A stretch of DNA of 44,495 nt from CAYQTL01 sp964420405. Lineage in GTDB: Bacteria; Acidobacteriota; Thermoanaerobaculia; Thermoanaerobaculales; Sulfomarinibacteraceae. This document shows positions 33,757-41,407 of this stretch, piece by piece (the stretch's first letter is position 1; every line of letters starts with the position of its first letter). The notes beneath the pieces are model-generated. The model made no database searches and was not told where the DNA came from. It saw only the letters and a list, made by a program, of their open reading frames with translations. A program made the position numbers and the translations under genes. The stretch is taken from positions 1 through 44,495 of the forward strand of contig CAYQTL010000031.1 in assembly GCA_964420405.1 (NCBI GenBank), written 5' to 3'.

Positions 33757-35424
33757 TCAGGGCACCGCCGCCGACCACAGGGTGGGGTCGCCGGACTCGA
33801 AGCCGTCGGCGAACAGCGGCTCGACAGTCTCGCAGCCGGGAAGCTCGAGGGCGACGACCCGCGAGCCCCATGCCGTGCTGGAGGTGCCCGCCGCGTACTC
33901 GTGGGTGAACCACAGCACGCAGTCGTCCACCGGGTCGACGCTCATGGTCGAGTAGTCGCCCCACCGGCCCGAGCCGGTCTGGTAGCCGGTGCCGGCCTGC
34001 ACCGTGGTCTCCTGCAGCGTCATCTGCCCCGGCGGGTCGCCGGCGAGCCGTCCCGTGACCCGGATCGACGGGCTGGTGGCGCCGCTCGACACCGAGTAGC
34101 CGAGAGCGATGTTGCCCTCCGCGTCCATCGCGACGCTGCCCATCCACCGGTGCTCGGAGTCCGGCGCGAAGGTGCCCTCCTGCCACAGCACCGGCGTGCC
34201 GGCGGGGTCCCGCAGCTCGTACCACCGCACGGCGTTGCGGCCGGAGACCGCCACCGAGTGGTTGAGCACGACCGACTCGTGGGTGCCGAAGTTGCGGTAC
34301 GCCGCCCGGAACATGAGCCGGTCGGACAGGGTGTCGAGGTTGGCGCCGCCCGGTTGCGGCGCGCTGGCGAGGCCGCTGAAGGACGTCACCGGCACCGTGG
34401 TGTCGGGAGCGTTGTTCGCGCCGCCAACGGTCGCCGAGCCCGGGTCGCTCCAGTCGAGATCGAGCTCCCAGACCTGGAGGGCGTCGGCCCCGAACCCGTC
34501 GCTGATGCCGAAGAACAGCGGGGGCGTGGTGTCGGGCGGCGGCGTCGGTCCGTCGAGGTCCGCGGGCAGCAGGCCGCCGTAGGCGGTGCCGAGGTCGAAG
34601 TACACCATCGCCGGCGTGCCCCCCGCCAGGAAGGCCGCGCGGTCGAAGGCGGCCACGGCCGCCCCCCGCCAGGCCAGGCTGCCACCCTGGAACTCGTTGA
34701 CCGTGATGGTGTACGAGTCGGTCCACACCCCCAGCTTCGGGTAGTCGTTGAGCCGGTTCGACGGCCACTCGTACTCGGCGCGGACCCAGGTACCGAGCGG
34801 ATCGGAGGTGGTCGACACGGCCATGCACTGGTAGAACGGGCCCAGCAGCCAGTTGGGCAGCGCCAGCTGGGACATGACCCAGCGGTCGGCGAGCTGGTCG
34901 TACAGCACCACCGGGTCGCCGTTGTTGGTGGTCTCGCACGGGCCGCCGAACCCGCTCCAGAGGGCGTTGCCGCTGCGCCAGTCGCTGCCGGGCTGGTCGA
35001 GCAGGGTGCCGGTCTTGTCGAACACCCCGAAGCTCAGGTTGACCCACTGGACGTAGTGGTCGGCGCCCGCGGCGCCGGTCGTGTCCGGCGGCGGCCCGGA
35101 AGCGGGGTAGCCGGCGAGCCCGTTGCCGAGGCCCTCGGCGTTGACGGCGATCGACACCGCGGTGCCCCGGCCGTGCTCGGTCTGGAGCACGTGCTCCGAC
35201 CGCGAGGTGGCCACGCGGCCGCTCCACTCCTGCGGCAGCCGGTTGACGCCCTCGGGCATCTGCAGCTCCGGCTTCTGGTAGGGCTGCGAGGTCTGCGGCG
35301 GCGCCGGGGCCGAGCGTAGCGGCGGCGACACGTCGTGGCGGTTCGGCTGGATCACGACCGCCTGCCCGGCATGGGCCGCGACGGCGGCGGTGAGCACGAG
35401 GACACCGGCGAGAGCTCTCGACAT
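33757..35424 (-). CDS. secreted protein with FADGFESGD tail
   Basis: 555 residues. The start is ATG 35424 (GGAGG 7 nt upstream) and opens the signal peptide MSRALAGVLVLTAAVAAHAG. The frame continues upstream through repeat DNA, which I exclude. The mature part is beta-rich: DHYVQWVNLSFGVFDKTG, then DPVVLYDQLADRWVMSQLAL, YPKLGVWTDSYTITVNEF, VWELDLDWSDPG, and SGRWGDYSTMSVDPVDDCVL, then WFTHEY. The pattern 'GDPVV.YD..ADRW..SQ' and 'DYPK.GVW.D.Y..T.N.F' is typical of secreted bacterial proteins of unknown function, probably a beta-propeller. The end LFADGFESGDPTLWSAAVP is the shared C-terminal tail. Expected to be extracellular or surface-attached. Confidence 0.82.
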   Translation of the reverse strand: MSRALAGVLVLTAAVAAHAGQAVVIQPNRHDVSPPLRSAPAPPQTSQPYQKPELQMPEGVNRLPQEWSGRVATSRSEHVLQTEHGRGTAVSIAVNAEGLGNGLAGYPASGPPPDTTGAAGADHYVQWVNLSFGVFDKTGTLLDQPGSDWRSGNALWSGFGGPCETTNNGDPVVLYDQLADRWVMSQLALPNWLLGPFYQCMAVSTTSDPLGTWVRAEYEWPSNRLNDYPKLGVWTDSYTITVNEFQGGSLAWRGAAVAAFDRAAFLAGGTPAMVYFDLGTAYGGLLPADLDGPTPPPDTTPPLFFGISDGFGADALQVWELDLDWSDPGSATVGGANNAPDTTVPVTSFSGLASAPQPGGANLDTLSDRLMFRAAYRNFGTHESVVLNHSVAVSGRNAVRWYELRDPAGTPVLWQEGTFAPDSEHRWMGSVAMDAEGNIALGYSVSSGATSPSIRVTGRLAGDPPGQMTLQETTVQAGTGYQTGSGRWGDYSTMSVDPVDDCVLWFTHEYAAGTSSTAWGSRVVALELPGCETVEPLFADGFESGDPTLWSAAVP

Positions 35425-35534
35425 CTGGAACCTCCGGCGGCGGCGAGTGTACCCGCTCCGAATCCCGCGGGTCGAGCAACCCCCCGCACCGCCCTCCACC
35501 CTTCCCGCCCGGCCCCGATTCCGGTCACCGCCGG

Positions 35535-35648
35535 CGCTGACGCTGCCCCTGACCCTGTCGCTGTCGCTGTCGCTGACTCTGTCCCTGTCGCTGCCGCTGG
35601 ATGTGGTCGACACCATCGGGATCGGGAACGGGATCGGGATCGGAGGCG
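35535..35648 (-). repeat. mosaic intergenic repeat, copy 5 (no cap)
   Basis: Read on the minus strand: GATCCCGATCCCGTTCCC hexamers, the linker GATGGTGTCGACCACATCCA, then about ten GCGACAGGGACAGAGTCAGC-type hexamers, stopping at CGCCGGCGGTGACCGG. The linker is near-identical to the one in copy 1 (GACGGTGGCGACCACATTCA), showing common descent and not chance low complexity. It sits 110 nt upstream of the secreted gene at 35424. Confidence 0.85.
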
Positions 35649-35660
35649 GGGGCGGGCCTC

Positions 35661-35696
35661 GTAGCGCCAGCTTCCAGCTGGCATGCTTCGCAGGCC
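35661..35696 (+). repeat. REP-like hairpin, single copy
   Basis: GTAGCGCCAGCTTCCAGCTG, followed by GCATGCTTCGCAGGC. GCCAGC-TTCCA-GCTGGC is a palindromic stem. The same module, with CCACCTTCCAGGTGG or CCGGCTTCCAGCCGG stems, recurs at the right end of the window. Compensatory changes in the arms keep the pairing. Confidence 0.8.
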
Positions 35697-35755
35697 GGGA
35701 CACACGCGCGAGCCGCCCCGCGCCTACGGTGTGAGAGGTGGCCTCCGCCCCCGTC

Positions 35756-36066
35756 CGCGTCCGTGCCCGTGCCCGAACGGGAACGGCCTCGGCCCGCGAC
35801 ACCGGTCGGTCGCGGTGTCCCGTTCGTTGCCGCGTTCCCGCGGATGTCGCATGCCCGGTGTCTTCCGCTGCATCGGACGCGGAGGGCACGGACGCGGACG
35901 CGGGAGGGGGGCGACCGCGGTCGCCCACGGGCGGACGATGTCGCTGTCCCTGCCCCTGACGCTGCCGCTGACCCTGTCGCTGTCGCTGAAAGTGACCGCC
36001 GCCGTCGGGATCGGGATCGGGATCGGGATCGGGAACGAGATGGGGATCGGGATCGGGATCGGAGGC
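35756..36066 (-). repeat. long mosaic intergenic repeat, copy 2 (inverted relative to copy 1)
   Basis: Part of a 769-nt gap (35425-36193) with no gene. On the minus strand it reads GATCCC hexamers, linker GACGGCGGCGGTCACTTTCA, GCGACAGCGACAGGGTCAGC hexamers, then the cap: CGTGGGCGACCGCGGTCGCC, CCCTCCCGCGTCCGCGTCCG, an ACGGGACACCGCGACCGACC stretch and GGCCGAGGCCGTTCCCGTTC, ending GGGCACGGGCACGGACGCG. The cap aligns with 20980-21144 by eye over its whole length with scattered substitutions and small indels. The remaining parts of the gap are a REP-like hairpin, copy 5, and short unique stretches. Confidence 0.85.
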
Positions 36067-36193
36067 GGGGGCGAGCGGTTCGCGGAGCTCGGGGGAGGTC
36101 CTTCGACTCCGGCACCGAAGAGGCCTCCGCTCTGTCGACGGTTCCCACCCTCTCACCTGCCTCGATGGTGAGGCGGCCCGCGCCCGGCCGCGC

Positions 36194-37846
36194 TCAGGGC
36201 GCCGACGACGACCAGGCCTCGGCGTCGCCGGACTCGAAGCCGTCGGCGAACAGGGCCGTCAGCACCGGCAGCTCGAGGACGGAGCCGGCGACAGGTCCGG
36301 TCAGGATCCGGTTCTCGACCACCAGCGGGGTCGCGCCGTCGTCGTACAGGGGACCGCCGTCGTTGGGATTGACGTGGAAGCGCGGGGAGTTGGCCGCGGT
36401 CACCACCAGCCGCAGGCGATGCCCCGGCCGGAGCGTCCAGGCGAGGGGCTCGAGCTCCACCTCGAGCCAGGCGGCCTCGCCCGGCACCAGCAACGACTCG
36501 ACCTCGTAGCCGTCGCGGAACCGGCCCCGGCGCGCCCCGTCCACCAGCAGCATCGAGCGCCCGTCCGGATGGACGTCCGTCAGCCGCACCATCACGTCGG
36601 TATCGAGCCGGTCGCTGACCAGGCGGAGCCGGACCACCGGAGAGCCCGCGATCGTCAGTGGAGCCGTCGTCGGATCGGAGGTGAAGAGCACCGCGTCGGA
36701 CCTGGGCTCGACCTCGAAGCGGAGGTCGGCCGGACCCTCGAGGATCGGCACCAGGGAGCTGCGAGGCCCGCCGACCGTGGGTGACGGGTCCGCCGGATCC
36801 GCTGTGAAGGCCACCTCGGCCGGAGTCCCCGGGACCTCCGGACCGACCCTGCCGTCGGCGTCGAGATGCCAGCTCACGTCGACCGTGGCCGGCGGCCACG
36901 CCCCGGACGACCGCCAGCTGTCCGCCCCGAGCTCGAACCACCGGACCGGCGGGTCGGTCGCGGGCACCGCGCCCCGCAACCAGCGGTCGAGGAACGCCAG
37001 CGCCTCCTGGTCGGCGACGCCCGCCGCCGCCGGATAGGACAGCTCTCCCTGCTCCACCGAGTCCTCGTCGGCGTGGGTCCAGGGCCCGACCAGCAACCGG
37101 TGCTCGCCGCGCACCGCCGGATCGCTGCGGGTCACGAGCTGCTGCCAGCCCCACAGGACGCCGCGGGTGTCGAGGTCGTACCAGCCCGCGAGCAGCAGCA
37201 TCGGCGTCGCGAGCTCCTCGGCGTAGTCGCCCGACGACTCGAGCAGGTCCCAGAACCAGTCGTGGCTCGGGTGGTCGAGCCACAGGTCGAGGTCGATGTA
37301 GCCGAAGAACGCCTGGGTCAGCGCGTACTCCCACTTGAGCACGCCGCCGAGGTAGAACTGCTGGTAGTCGCGCTGCATGTCGGCGAACTGGGGCACGCAG
37401 GCGCGCAGGTGCGGCGGGCGCTCGCGGGCGGTCTGGAACTGGACCACGCCGAGGGCCGACGACCCGTGCATGCCGACGTTGCCGTCCGAGAACGCCCGTG
37501 AGGCGATCCACTCCACCGCGTCGTACCCGTCGGGCCCGTTCGAAGCGAGCGGCGTTCCGGGCGAGTCGCCGTAGCCGCGCCAGTCGACGATCACCCAGGC
37601 GTAATCGTCCGTCGGCAGCGGCAGGCCGGAGTCGACGAAGCGGCCCCTCCCGTACGGAGTCATCACCAGGATGGTCGGCCACGGCCCGGCGCCGGTATCC
37701 GGCAACCAGAGGTCGGCCACGAGCTCCACACCGTCGCGCATCGGCACCGCGACGGTCGACGGCGGCAGCATCCCGGCGGCCGACGGGGCCGCGCAGGAGG
37801 CGACGAGTGCCAGGGCGACCGCGAAACGCATCTCCACCCCCCGCAT
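36194..37846 (-). CDS. secreted S15/CocE-NonD-type hydrolase with FADGFESGD tail
   Basis: 550 residues, ATG 37846 with GGAGG 6 nt upstream; ATG 37831 is also possible. Signal peptide within MRGVEMRFAVALALVASCAA. The alpha/beta-hydrolase catalytic set is visible: VDWRGYGDSPG, nucleophile Ser in GMHGSSALGVVQFQTA, Asp in LLAGWYDLDTRG, and His in LVGPWTHADE. The C-terminal jelly-roll domain (VVRLRLVSDRLDTDVMVRLT, then LEPLAWTLRPGHRLRLVVTA) is that of X-Pro dipeptidyl-peptidase S15/CocE enzymes. Substrate could be an acyl ester, a peptide or a beta-lactam-like amide. Ends LFADGFESGDAEAWSSSAP, so it is exported with the same tail as the gene 769 nt downstream. Confidence 0.9.
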   Translation of the reverse strand: MRGVEMRFAVALALVASCAAPSAAGMLPPSTVAVPMRDGVELVADLWLPDTGAGPWPTILVMTPYGRGRFVDSGLPLPTDDYAWVIVDWRGYGDSPGTPLASNGPDGYDAVEWIASRAFSDGNVGMHGSSALGVVQFQTARERPPHLRACVPQFADMQRDYQQFYLGGVLKWEYALTQAFFGYIDLDLWLDHPSHDWFWDLLESSGDYAEELATPMLLLAGWYDLDTRGVLWGWQQLVTRSDPAVRGEHRLLVGPWTHADEDSVEQGELSYPAAAGVADQEALAFLDRWLRGAVPATDPPVRWFELGADSWRSSGAWPPATVDVSWHLDADGRVGPEVPGTPAEVAFTADPADPSPTVGGPRSSLVPILEGPADLRFEVEPRSDAVLFTSDPTTAPLTIAGSPVVRLRLVSDRLDTDVMVRLTDVHPDGRSMLLVDGARRGRFRDGYEVESLLVPGEAAWLEVELEPLAWTLRPGHRLRLVVTAANSPRFHVNPNDGGPLYDDGATPLVVENRILTGPVAGSVLELPVLTALFADGFESGDAEAWSSSAP

Positions 37847-37932
37847 GTACACCTCCAGACGCCGGCCCACCGACCCGGGTTGACAGCACCGCCCCCGGAA
37901 GGTCGGCGCCGCAGGCCTCCGGCACCCCAACT

Positions 37933-40900
37933 TCACGCGGTCCTGAGTCGGTCCGAACCGCCGCTTCCGATGCTCGAAACACCCCCGCCGGACCATTGGA
38001 CGACGAGCGGAAGGAGACGCCGATGAAGAACCTGATGGTGTACGTCGTGGAGGACCACAGCGCCGACCTCGCCCCGATCCGCCGCGAGCTCGACCTCCAG
38101 GTCGCCAACAGCCTCGAGCTCGGCTGGCGGCCCGACGACATCCTGCTCATGACCAACTTCCCCTACGGGCACCTGGGCGTCCGCGCGGTCGATGTCGGCG
38201 ACGCGAGCCGGCCCCGCACCGCCCGCCTGACCTCGTTCCACAAGACCCGCGCGATCCTCGCCGCCCTCGACCTGGCCGACCCGGGCGAGACCTTCTGGTA
38301 CCACGACGTGGACGCCTTCCAGCTGCGTCCGTTCCTCGCCCCGCCGAGCGATCTCCCTCTCGCCTTCTGCCTCTACAGCACCCGCGAACGGCTGCTCGTG
38401 CAGGGCGGCTCCATGTTCTTCATCCGCGAGGCCCGTCCGGTGTTCGAGGAGGTGCTCGACCGGCTCGTGCGGCTGCGCTGCCGCAAGGACGAGCTCGCGC
38501 TCACCGACATCGTCTGGATGCCCCGCTTCGCCGGGTGGTTCGACGCGCTCGACTTCTCGTACAACCTGGGCGCCACCGACTTCGAGCTGCGCTACCAGCT
38601 CGCCCACAAGCCGATCAAGGTGGTCCACTTCCACCTCGGCCGCGCCCACCACCGCGCCCTCTTTCTCGGCGGCGCCAACTGCCTCGGAGTGACGCCGGTC
38701 GACGAGCGCTTCCTGGATCTCGTGGCAGCGCACGGCTTCGACATGGGCTGCGACATCGACACCGTCGCGACGACCGCGATCCCGAGCCGCTACGGGACCA
38801 CAAGCCCGATCCTCGGCCAGATCCAGCGGATCCTGTCGCTCGCCGGCTGAGGAGCGCAGCGCGACCACCTCGACCCACTCGCCCTTCGAGAAGTTGTAGC
38901 CGCGCACCCTCGCGATCTCCTCGCCGAGCGTCGCCACGCCGGAGTGGGCCTGCAGGAACCCTCCGTCCGCGATCAGTACCCGCTCGCCGGGTCCGTCCAG
39001 CCACCGCGCCGCGGCATTCCGGTCCAGCTCCACGAACGACCGCCCGAGGTAGAACGCGAGGCTCGGCTCCTGGAACCCGACCGCCCCGATCTCGGCCGAC
39101 GGAGACGCCGCGGCCCGCACAGCCCGCGCCACCGCGGGCGCCGGCTTGAGGGCGTCCACCACCGGCAGCAGCGCGCGCAGCTGGAGGAAGCCGACTGCGA
39201 CCGCCGCCGCCAGAGTGGCCACCGCCGCCAGCGTCTGGCCGCGGCGGTGGCGGCGGACCCCGAGCCACGTCCCGACCGCCACCGTCGCGGCGATCCCGAG
39301 CGCCAGCCTCCGTCCCTCGTCCACCGGGATCCACCACACCGCCGACGCCAGCACCGCCGCCAGTGACACGCCGGAAGCGACCAGCAGCCACCGTCCGGCG
39401 GTCCGCGCCCGGCGCGTCCCGGGCAGCGCCCCCTGGCCGGCAGACAGCCCGATCAGCGCTGCCAGCGCCGGCACCACCGGCAGCACGTAATGGGGCAGCT
39501 TGGTCGCGACCAGGGTGAACAGGGCCAGCGGCGGAACGATCCACGCAGCCAGCAGCCGCCGGAACGCGGGGTCGCCGGTCCTCCGACGCCACGCCGCCAC
39601 GATCGACTCGGGCAGCAGCAGGCTGAACGGCATCGTGCCGAGCAGGAGCACCAGCGGGTAGTACGGCAGGTACGCCAACAGGCCGCCGCCGTGGGACTCG
39701 AGCGGCCGCCGCATCCGCTCCAGCACGTGGTGCCCGAGGCCGGCGCGTCCCAGCTCCCCGCCCGTCGCGGCATTCGCGGGCAGCGCCCACGCCAGGAAGA
39801 GGCCGGTGCCGATCGCAACCGCCACCGCCAGCGCCGCGGCGTGGCTGTGCCAGCGCCGGTCCCCTCGCAGGGCCGCGTCCGCCGCCCAGACGCCGATCAT
39901 CAGCCCCGGCACCGCCAGCGCGACCGGACCCTTGACGAGCTGGCCCGCCCCGAGCAGCAGCCCCAACGCCGCCACCCGCGCCGCGCTCCAGCCGTCGAGC
40001 AGCCCACCGGCCGCCACGACCGTCGCGCCGGTGACGATCCCCAGCAGCACCGCGTCGGTGGTCGCCGCGGTACCCACGGCCATCGCGAGAGGCGACAGAC
40101 CCGTGAGGACCGCCGCCACCGCTCCGGCCACAGGCCCCGCGCGACGGCGCACGAATGAGCCGGTGATCCAGGTCGCCGCCGCGAGGCCGACACCGGCCCA
40201 CAGCCGCACCGCCCACTCGCTCCGGCCGAACGCCGCCGCCGAGGTCGCCATCAGCCAGTAGATCCCGGCGGGCTTGTCCGGCCGCAGGCGGTCGTTGAAC
40301 GTCGGCACCATCCAGTCGCCCGACTCGAGCATCTCCACCGACGCCCTCGCGAACCGCGGCTCGTCCCGGTCCCACAGCGTCGAGCCGGTCGCGAGAAGCC
40401 AGCACAGCAGCAGCACAGCAGCGGCGGCCACAGCCGGCACGTGCCGCGCGAGCCGTGGCAGCGGGACGTCCCATCGCCGCTCGAGCACGCGACCCCACCG
40501 TGCCGCCAGCACGACCGCCAGCGGCGCCAGGTACACCGCCAGACCCGTGACGTGGCGCCGCCACCACTCGCCGCCGAGCTGGACTGCGAGAAACACCACG
40601 GCGAGGGCCGTCAGCACGTGGAAGAAGCGCCAGCCGGGAAGCCGAGATCGTCCGCGGACCGCCGCCAGGGCGGCGAAGCCCACGAGCAGCCCGATCCCGA
40701 CCCCGGCGCCCACGTCGGCTGCGTGATGGACCCCGTCCAGCACCCGGAACGTGGCGACCCCTCCCACCACCCCTGCCGCCAACGGCCACGCCGCCGGGCT
40801 GGCGAGAGCGAGCGGCACCGCCACGGCCGTCGCCGACGTCACGTCGCCCGAGGGGAAGCTGCCTCTGCCGCCGTCCGGGCGAACGGTTCCGACCGCCGGC

Positions 40901-41229
40901 TTGAGCACCGCCACCGTCACCCCGGCCATCACCAGCGCAAGCAGGGCCGCCGTCGCCCTGCGACGCAAGCCGAGCGCTCCGGCCATCGCCACCAGCGCGA
41001 GCTGGAGCTCGCCTTTGCCCAACGGCATCAGCAGCAGCCGCAGCGACCGGCCGGGCTCGACCTCCGTGAACGCCTCCATCTGCTCGACCGGGGGCAGCAC
41101 AGGGTCGATTGCGGCTCCCATCGCCGCCGCACCGAGGGCGATTGCGAGCAGGACGGGCCCCCGCCACCGGCCGCGGCGGCGCGCACCTCCCGACGGCCCG
41201 GAAGCGCCGGACCGGTCGTGGTTCGACAT
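37933..41229 (-). CDS. PAP2-ArnT-type glycosyltransferase fusion with open antisense 3' extension
   Basis: From ATG 41229 the frame has no stop until 37933 (1098 residues); recognisable protein ends near residue 793 (about 38851). Residues ~24-185 are a PAP2 phosphatase-like membrane domain: K110-x6-RP (LKPAVGTVRP), FPSGDVTSA where the usual PSGH has Asp, and R162-x5-H168-x3-D172 (FRVLDGVHHAAD). Residues ~200-760 are a GT-C enzyme: STLWDRDEPRFARASVEMLE, SGDWMVPTFNDRLRPDKPAG, then IYWLM, the ArnT/PMT loop with catalytic acids, and about 12 helices, then a soluble tail to GYNFSKGEWVEVVALRSS. Likely role: dephosphorylating a polyprenyl carrier and transferring its sugar to envelope lipid. The extension antisense to 38023-38850 has no hydrophobic pattern and is probably not selected as protein. 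Confidence 0.75.
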   Translation of the reverse strand: MSNHDRSGASGPSGGARRRGRWRGPVLLAIALGAAAMGAAIDPVLPPVEQMEAFTEVEPGRSLRLLLMPLGKGELQLALVAMAGALGLRRRATAALLALVMAGVTVAVLKPAVGTVRPDGGRGSFPSGDVTSATAVAVPLALASPAAWPLAAGVVGGVATFRVLDGVHHAADVGAGVGIGLLVGFAALAAVRGRSRLPGWRFFHVLTALAVVFLAVQLGGEWWRRHVTGLAVYLAPLAVVLAARWGRVLERRWDVPLPRLARHVPAVAAAAVLLLCWLLATGSTLWDRDEPRFARASVEMLESGDWMVPTFNDRLRPDKPAGIYWLMATSAAAFGRSEWAVRLWAGVGLAAATWITGSFVRRRAGPVAGAVAAVLTGLSPLAMAVGTAATTDAVLLGIVTGATVVAAGGLLDGWSAARVAALGLLLGAGQLVKGPVALAVPGLMIGVWAADAALRGDRRWHSHAAALAVAVAIGTGLFLAWALPANAATGGELGRAGLGHHVLERMRRPLESHGGGLLAYLPYYPLVLLLGTMPFSLLLPESIVAAWRRRTGDPAFRRLLAAWIVPPLALFTLVATKLPHYVLPVVPALAALIGLSAGQGALPGTRRARTAGRWLLVASGVSLAAVLASAVWWIPVDEGRRLALGIAATVAVGTWLGVRRHRRGQTLAAVATLAAAVAVGFLQLRALLPVVDALKPAPAVARAVRAAASPSAEIGAVGFQEPSLAFYLGRSFVELDRNAAARWLDGPGERVLIADGGFLQAHSGVATLGEEIARVRGYNFSKGEWVEVVALRSSAGERQDPLDLAEDRACGPVAARDRGRRDGVDVAAHVEAVRCHEIQEALVDRRHSEAVGAAEKEGAVVGAAEVEVDHLDRLVGELVAQLEVGGAQVVREVERVEPPGEAGHPDDVGERELVLAAAQPHEPVEHLLEHRTGLADEEHGAALHEQPFAGAVEAEGEREIARRGEERTQLEGVHVVVPEGLARVGQVEGGEDRAGLVERGQAGGAGPARVADIDRADAQVPVGEVGHEQDVVGPPAELEAVGDLEVELAADRGEVGAVVLHDVHHQVLHRRLLPLVVQWSGGGVSSIGSGGSDRLRTA
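38023..38850 (+). CDS. nucleotide-diphospho-sugar transferase-like protein (DXD motif)
   Basis: 275 residues, ATG 38023 with AAGGAG 6 nt upstream. MKNLMVYVVEDHSADLAPIR begins an alpha/beta domain; ILLMTNFPYGHLGVRAVDV, then FHKTRAILAALDLADPGETF, then WYHDVDAFQLRPFLAP contains a DVD motif at the end of a strand, as in GT-A glycosyltransferases where DXD binds the metal of a sugar nucleotide. SMFFIREARPVFEEVLDRLV, and KPIKVVHFHLGRAHHRALFL with a His-rich acceptor-side loop, also fit. No membrane segment. The whole gene lies antisense inside the open 3' extension of the PAP2-glycosyltransferase frame. Fold plausible, donor unknown. Confidence 0.68.
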   Translation: MKNLMVYVVEDHSADLAPIRRELDLQVANSLELGWRPDDILLMTNFPYGHLGVRAVDVGDASRPRTARLTSFHKTRAILAALDLADPGETFWYHDVDAFQLRPFLAPPSDLPLAFCLYSTRERLLVQGGSMFFIREARPVFEEVLDRLVRLRCRKDELALTDIVWMPRFAGWFDALDFSYNLGATDFELRYQLAHKPIKVVHFHLGRAHHRALFLGGANCLGVTPVDERFLDLVAAHGFDMGCDIDTVATTAIPSRYGTTSPILGQIQRILSLAG

Positions 41230-41328
41230 CGGCTCCGTGGTCACGGCGTACGACGCCCCGTCACGGTGGAAGCACACCCCATTCTTCTGAGGTTCGCATG
41301 AAGCACCGGCCTGCGGCCACCCGCCGAT

Positions 41329-41343
41329 CGAGATATGATCTCG
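41329..41343. promoter_or_regulatory. operator-like palindrome over a TATGAT box
   Basis: CGAGAT-ATG-ATCTCG is a perfect 6+3+6 inverted repeat, overlapping TATGAT (41334-41339), a -10-like hexamer, 65 nt before the NmrA gene start. No good -35 is seen. The arrangement suits repression of the NmrA-lipoprotein gene pair by a dimeric regulator. Confidence 0.4.
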
Positions 41344-41407
41344 GTCTCGACGTCGCGCCCCTCGATTCCGGGCCGCAGCGCCGGCAGCGTGGGCATGGGA
41401 GGTTTCC

